In this document: one piece after another, positions 5,248-5,252 of the stretch
How positions within the stretch are numbered: the first letter of the stretch is position 1
How the letters are laid out: each line of letters opens with the position of its first letter
Assembly: GCA_002366685.1 (NCBI GenBank)
Contig: DFBP01000205.1
Span: forward strand, 9,351-14,602
Length of the DNA stretch: 5,252 nt
Direction of reading: 5' to 3'
Source: Rhodobacterales bacterium UBA3077
GTDB taxonomy: Bacteria; Pseudomonadota; Alphaproteobacteria; Rhodobacterales; Rhodobacteraceae
Notes under the pieces: generated by a model
The model's database searches: none
What the model was told of the DNA's origin: nothing
What the model saw: only the letters and a program-made list of their open reading frames with translations
Position numbers and translations under genes: made by a program

Positions 5248-5252
5248 TCGAA

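Noticed and set aside
1..5252. Mobile element, defence system, CRISPR array or other accessory island
   Set aside because: No integrase, transposase, spaced repeats, toxin-antitoxin pair or change in composition is seen; all complete genes are core alphaproteobacterial types.

Overview
The window looks like a chromosomal segment from an alphaproteobacterium, most likely a Rhodobacterales (Roseobacter-type) organism. The main evidence is a 68-residue bS21 of the alphaproteobacterial type, a bacterial COQ9-family protein divergent from it, and the wording of the glutaryl-CoA dehydrogenase and class IV aminotransferase. Base composition and codon use look even across the window. I see no integrase, transposase, CRISPR array, tRNA or rRNA.

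Layout. Bases 1-468 (+) hold the C-terminal part of a glutaryl-CoA dehydrogenase gene (gcdH) whose start lies outside the window. It converges on a complete ABC-F ATPase gene (556-2070, -); the 87-base gap holds a GC-rich hairpin flanked by a short direct repeat. Upstream of the ABC-F gene is a 219-base leader (2071-2289). It contains a candidate 21-residue upstream ORF with a Shine-Dalgarno-like sequence, whose last codons and stop lie inside overlapping, mutually exclusive hairpins. Next come three genes on the minus strand in a tight operon, transcribed in the order coq9 (4844-4143), branched-chain-type aminotransferase (4133-3270) and zinc-free quinone oxidoreductase (3270-2290). The last two share one base in a TGATG junction. 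A short divergent promoter region (4845-4933) separates coq9 from rpsU (4934-5140, +), which is followed by a strong intrinsic terminator (5169-5200) and a palindromic intergenic motif at the window edge.

How the genes fit together. GcdH (lysine/tryptophan breakdown) and the aminotransferase (branched-chain amino acids) are amino acid metabolism. GcdH feeds electrons through ETF to ubiquinone; COQ9 supports ubiquinone synthesis and the quinone oxidoreductase may reduce quinones. Two genes concern the ribosome: bS21 is a small-subunit protein and ABC-F proteins act on ribosomes.

Most of the window is ordinary housekeeping sequence. The part most worth a second look is the ABC-F leader, which has the architecture expected of ribosome-mediated attenuation: an upstream peptide, a hairpin over its stop codon, alternative pairings, and a terminator-like hairpin before the main gene. 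This is an inference from sequence alone.
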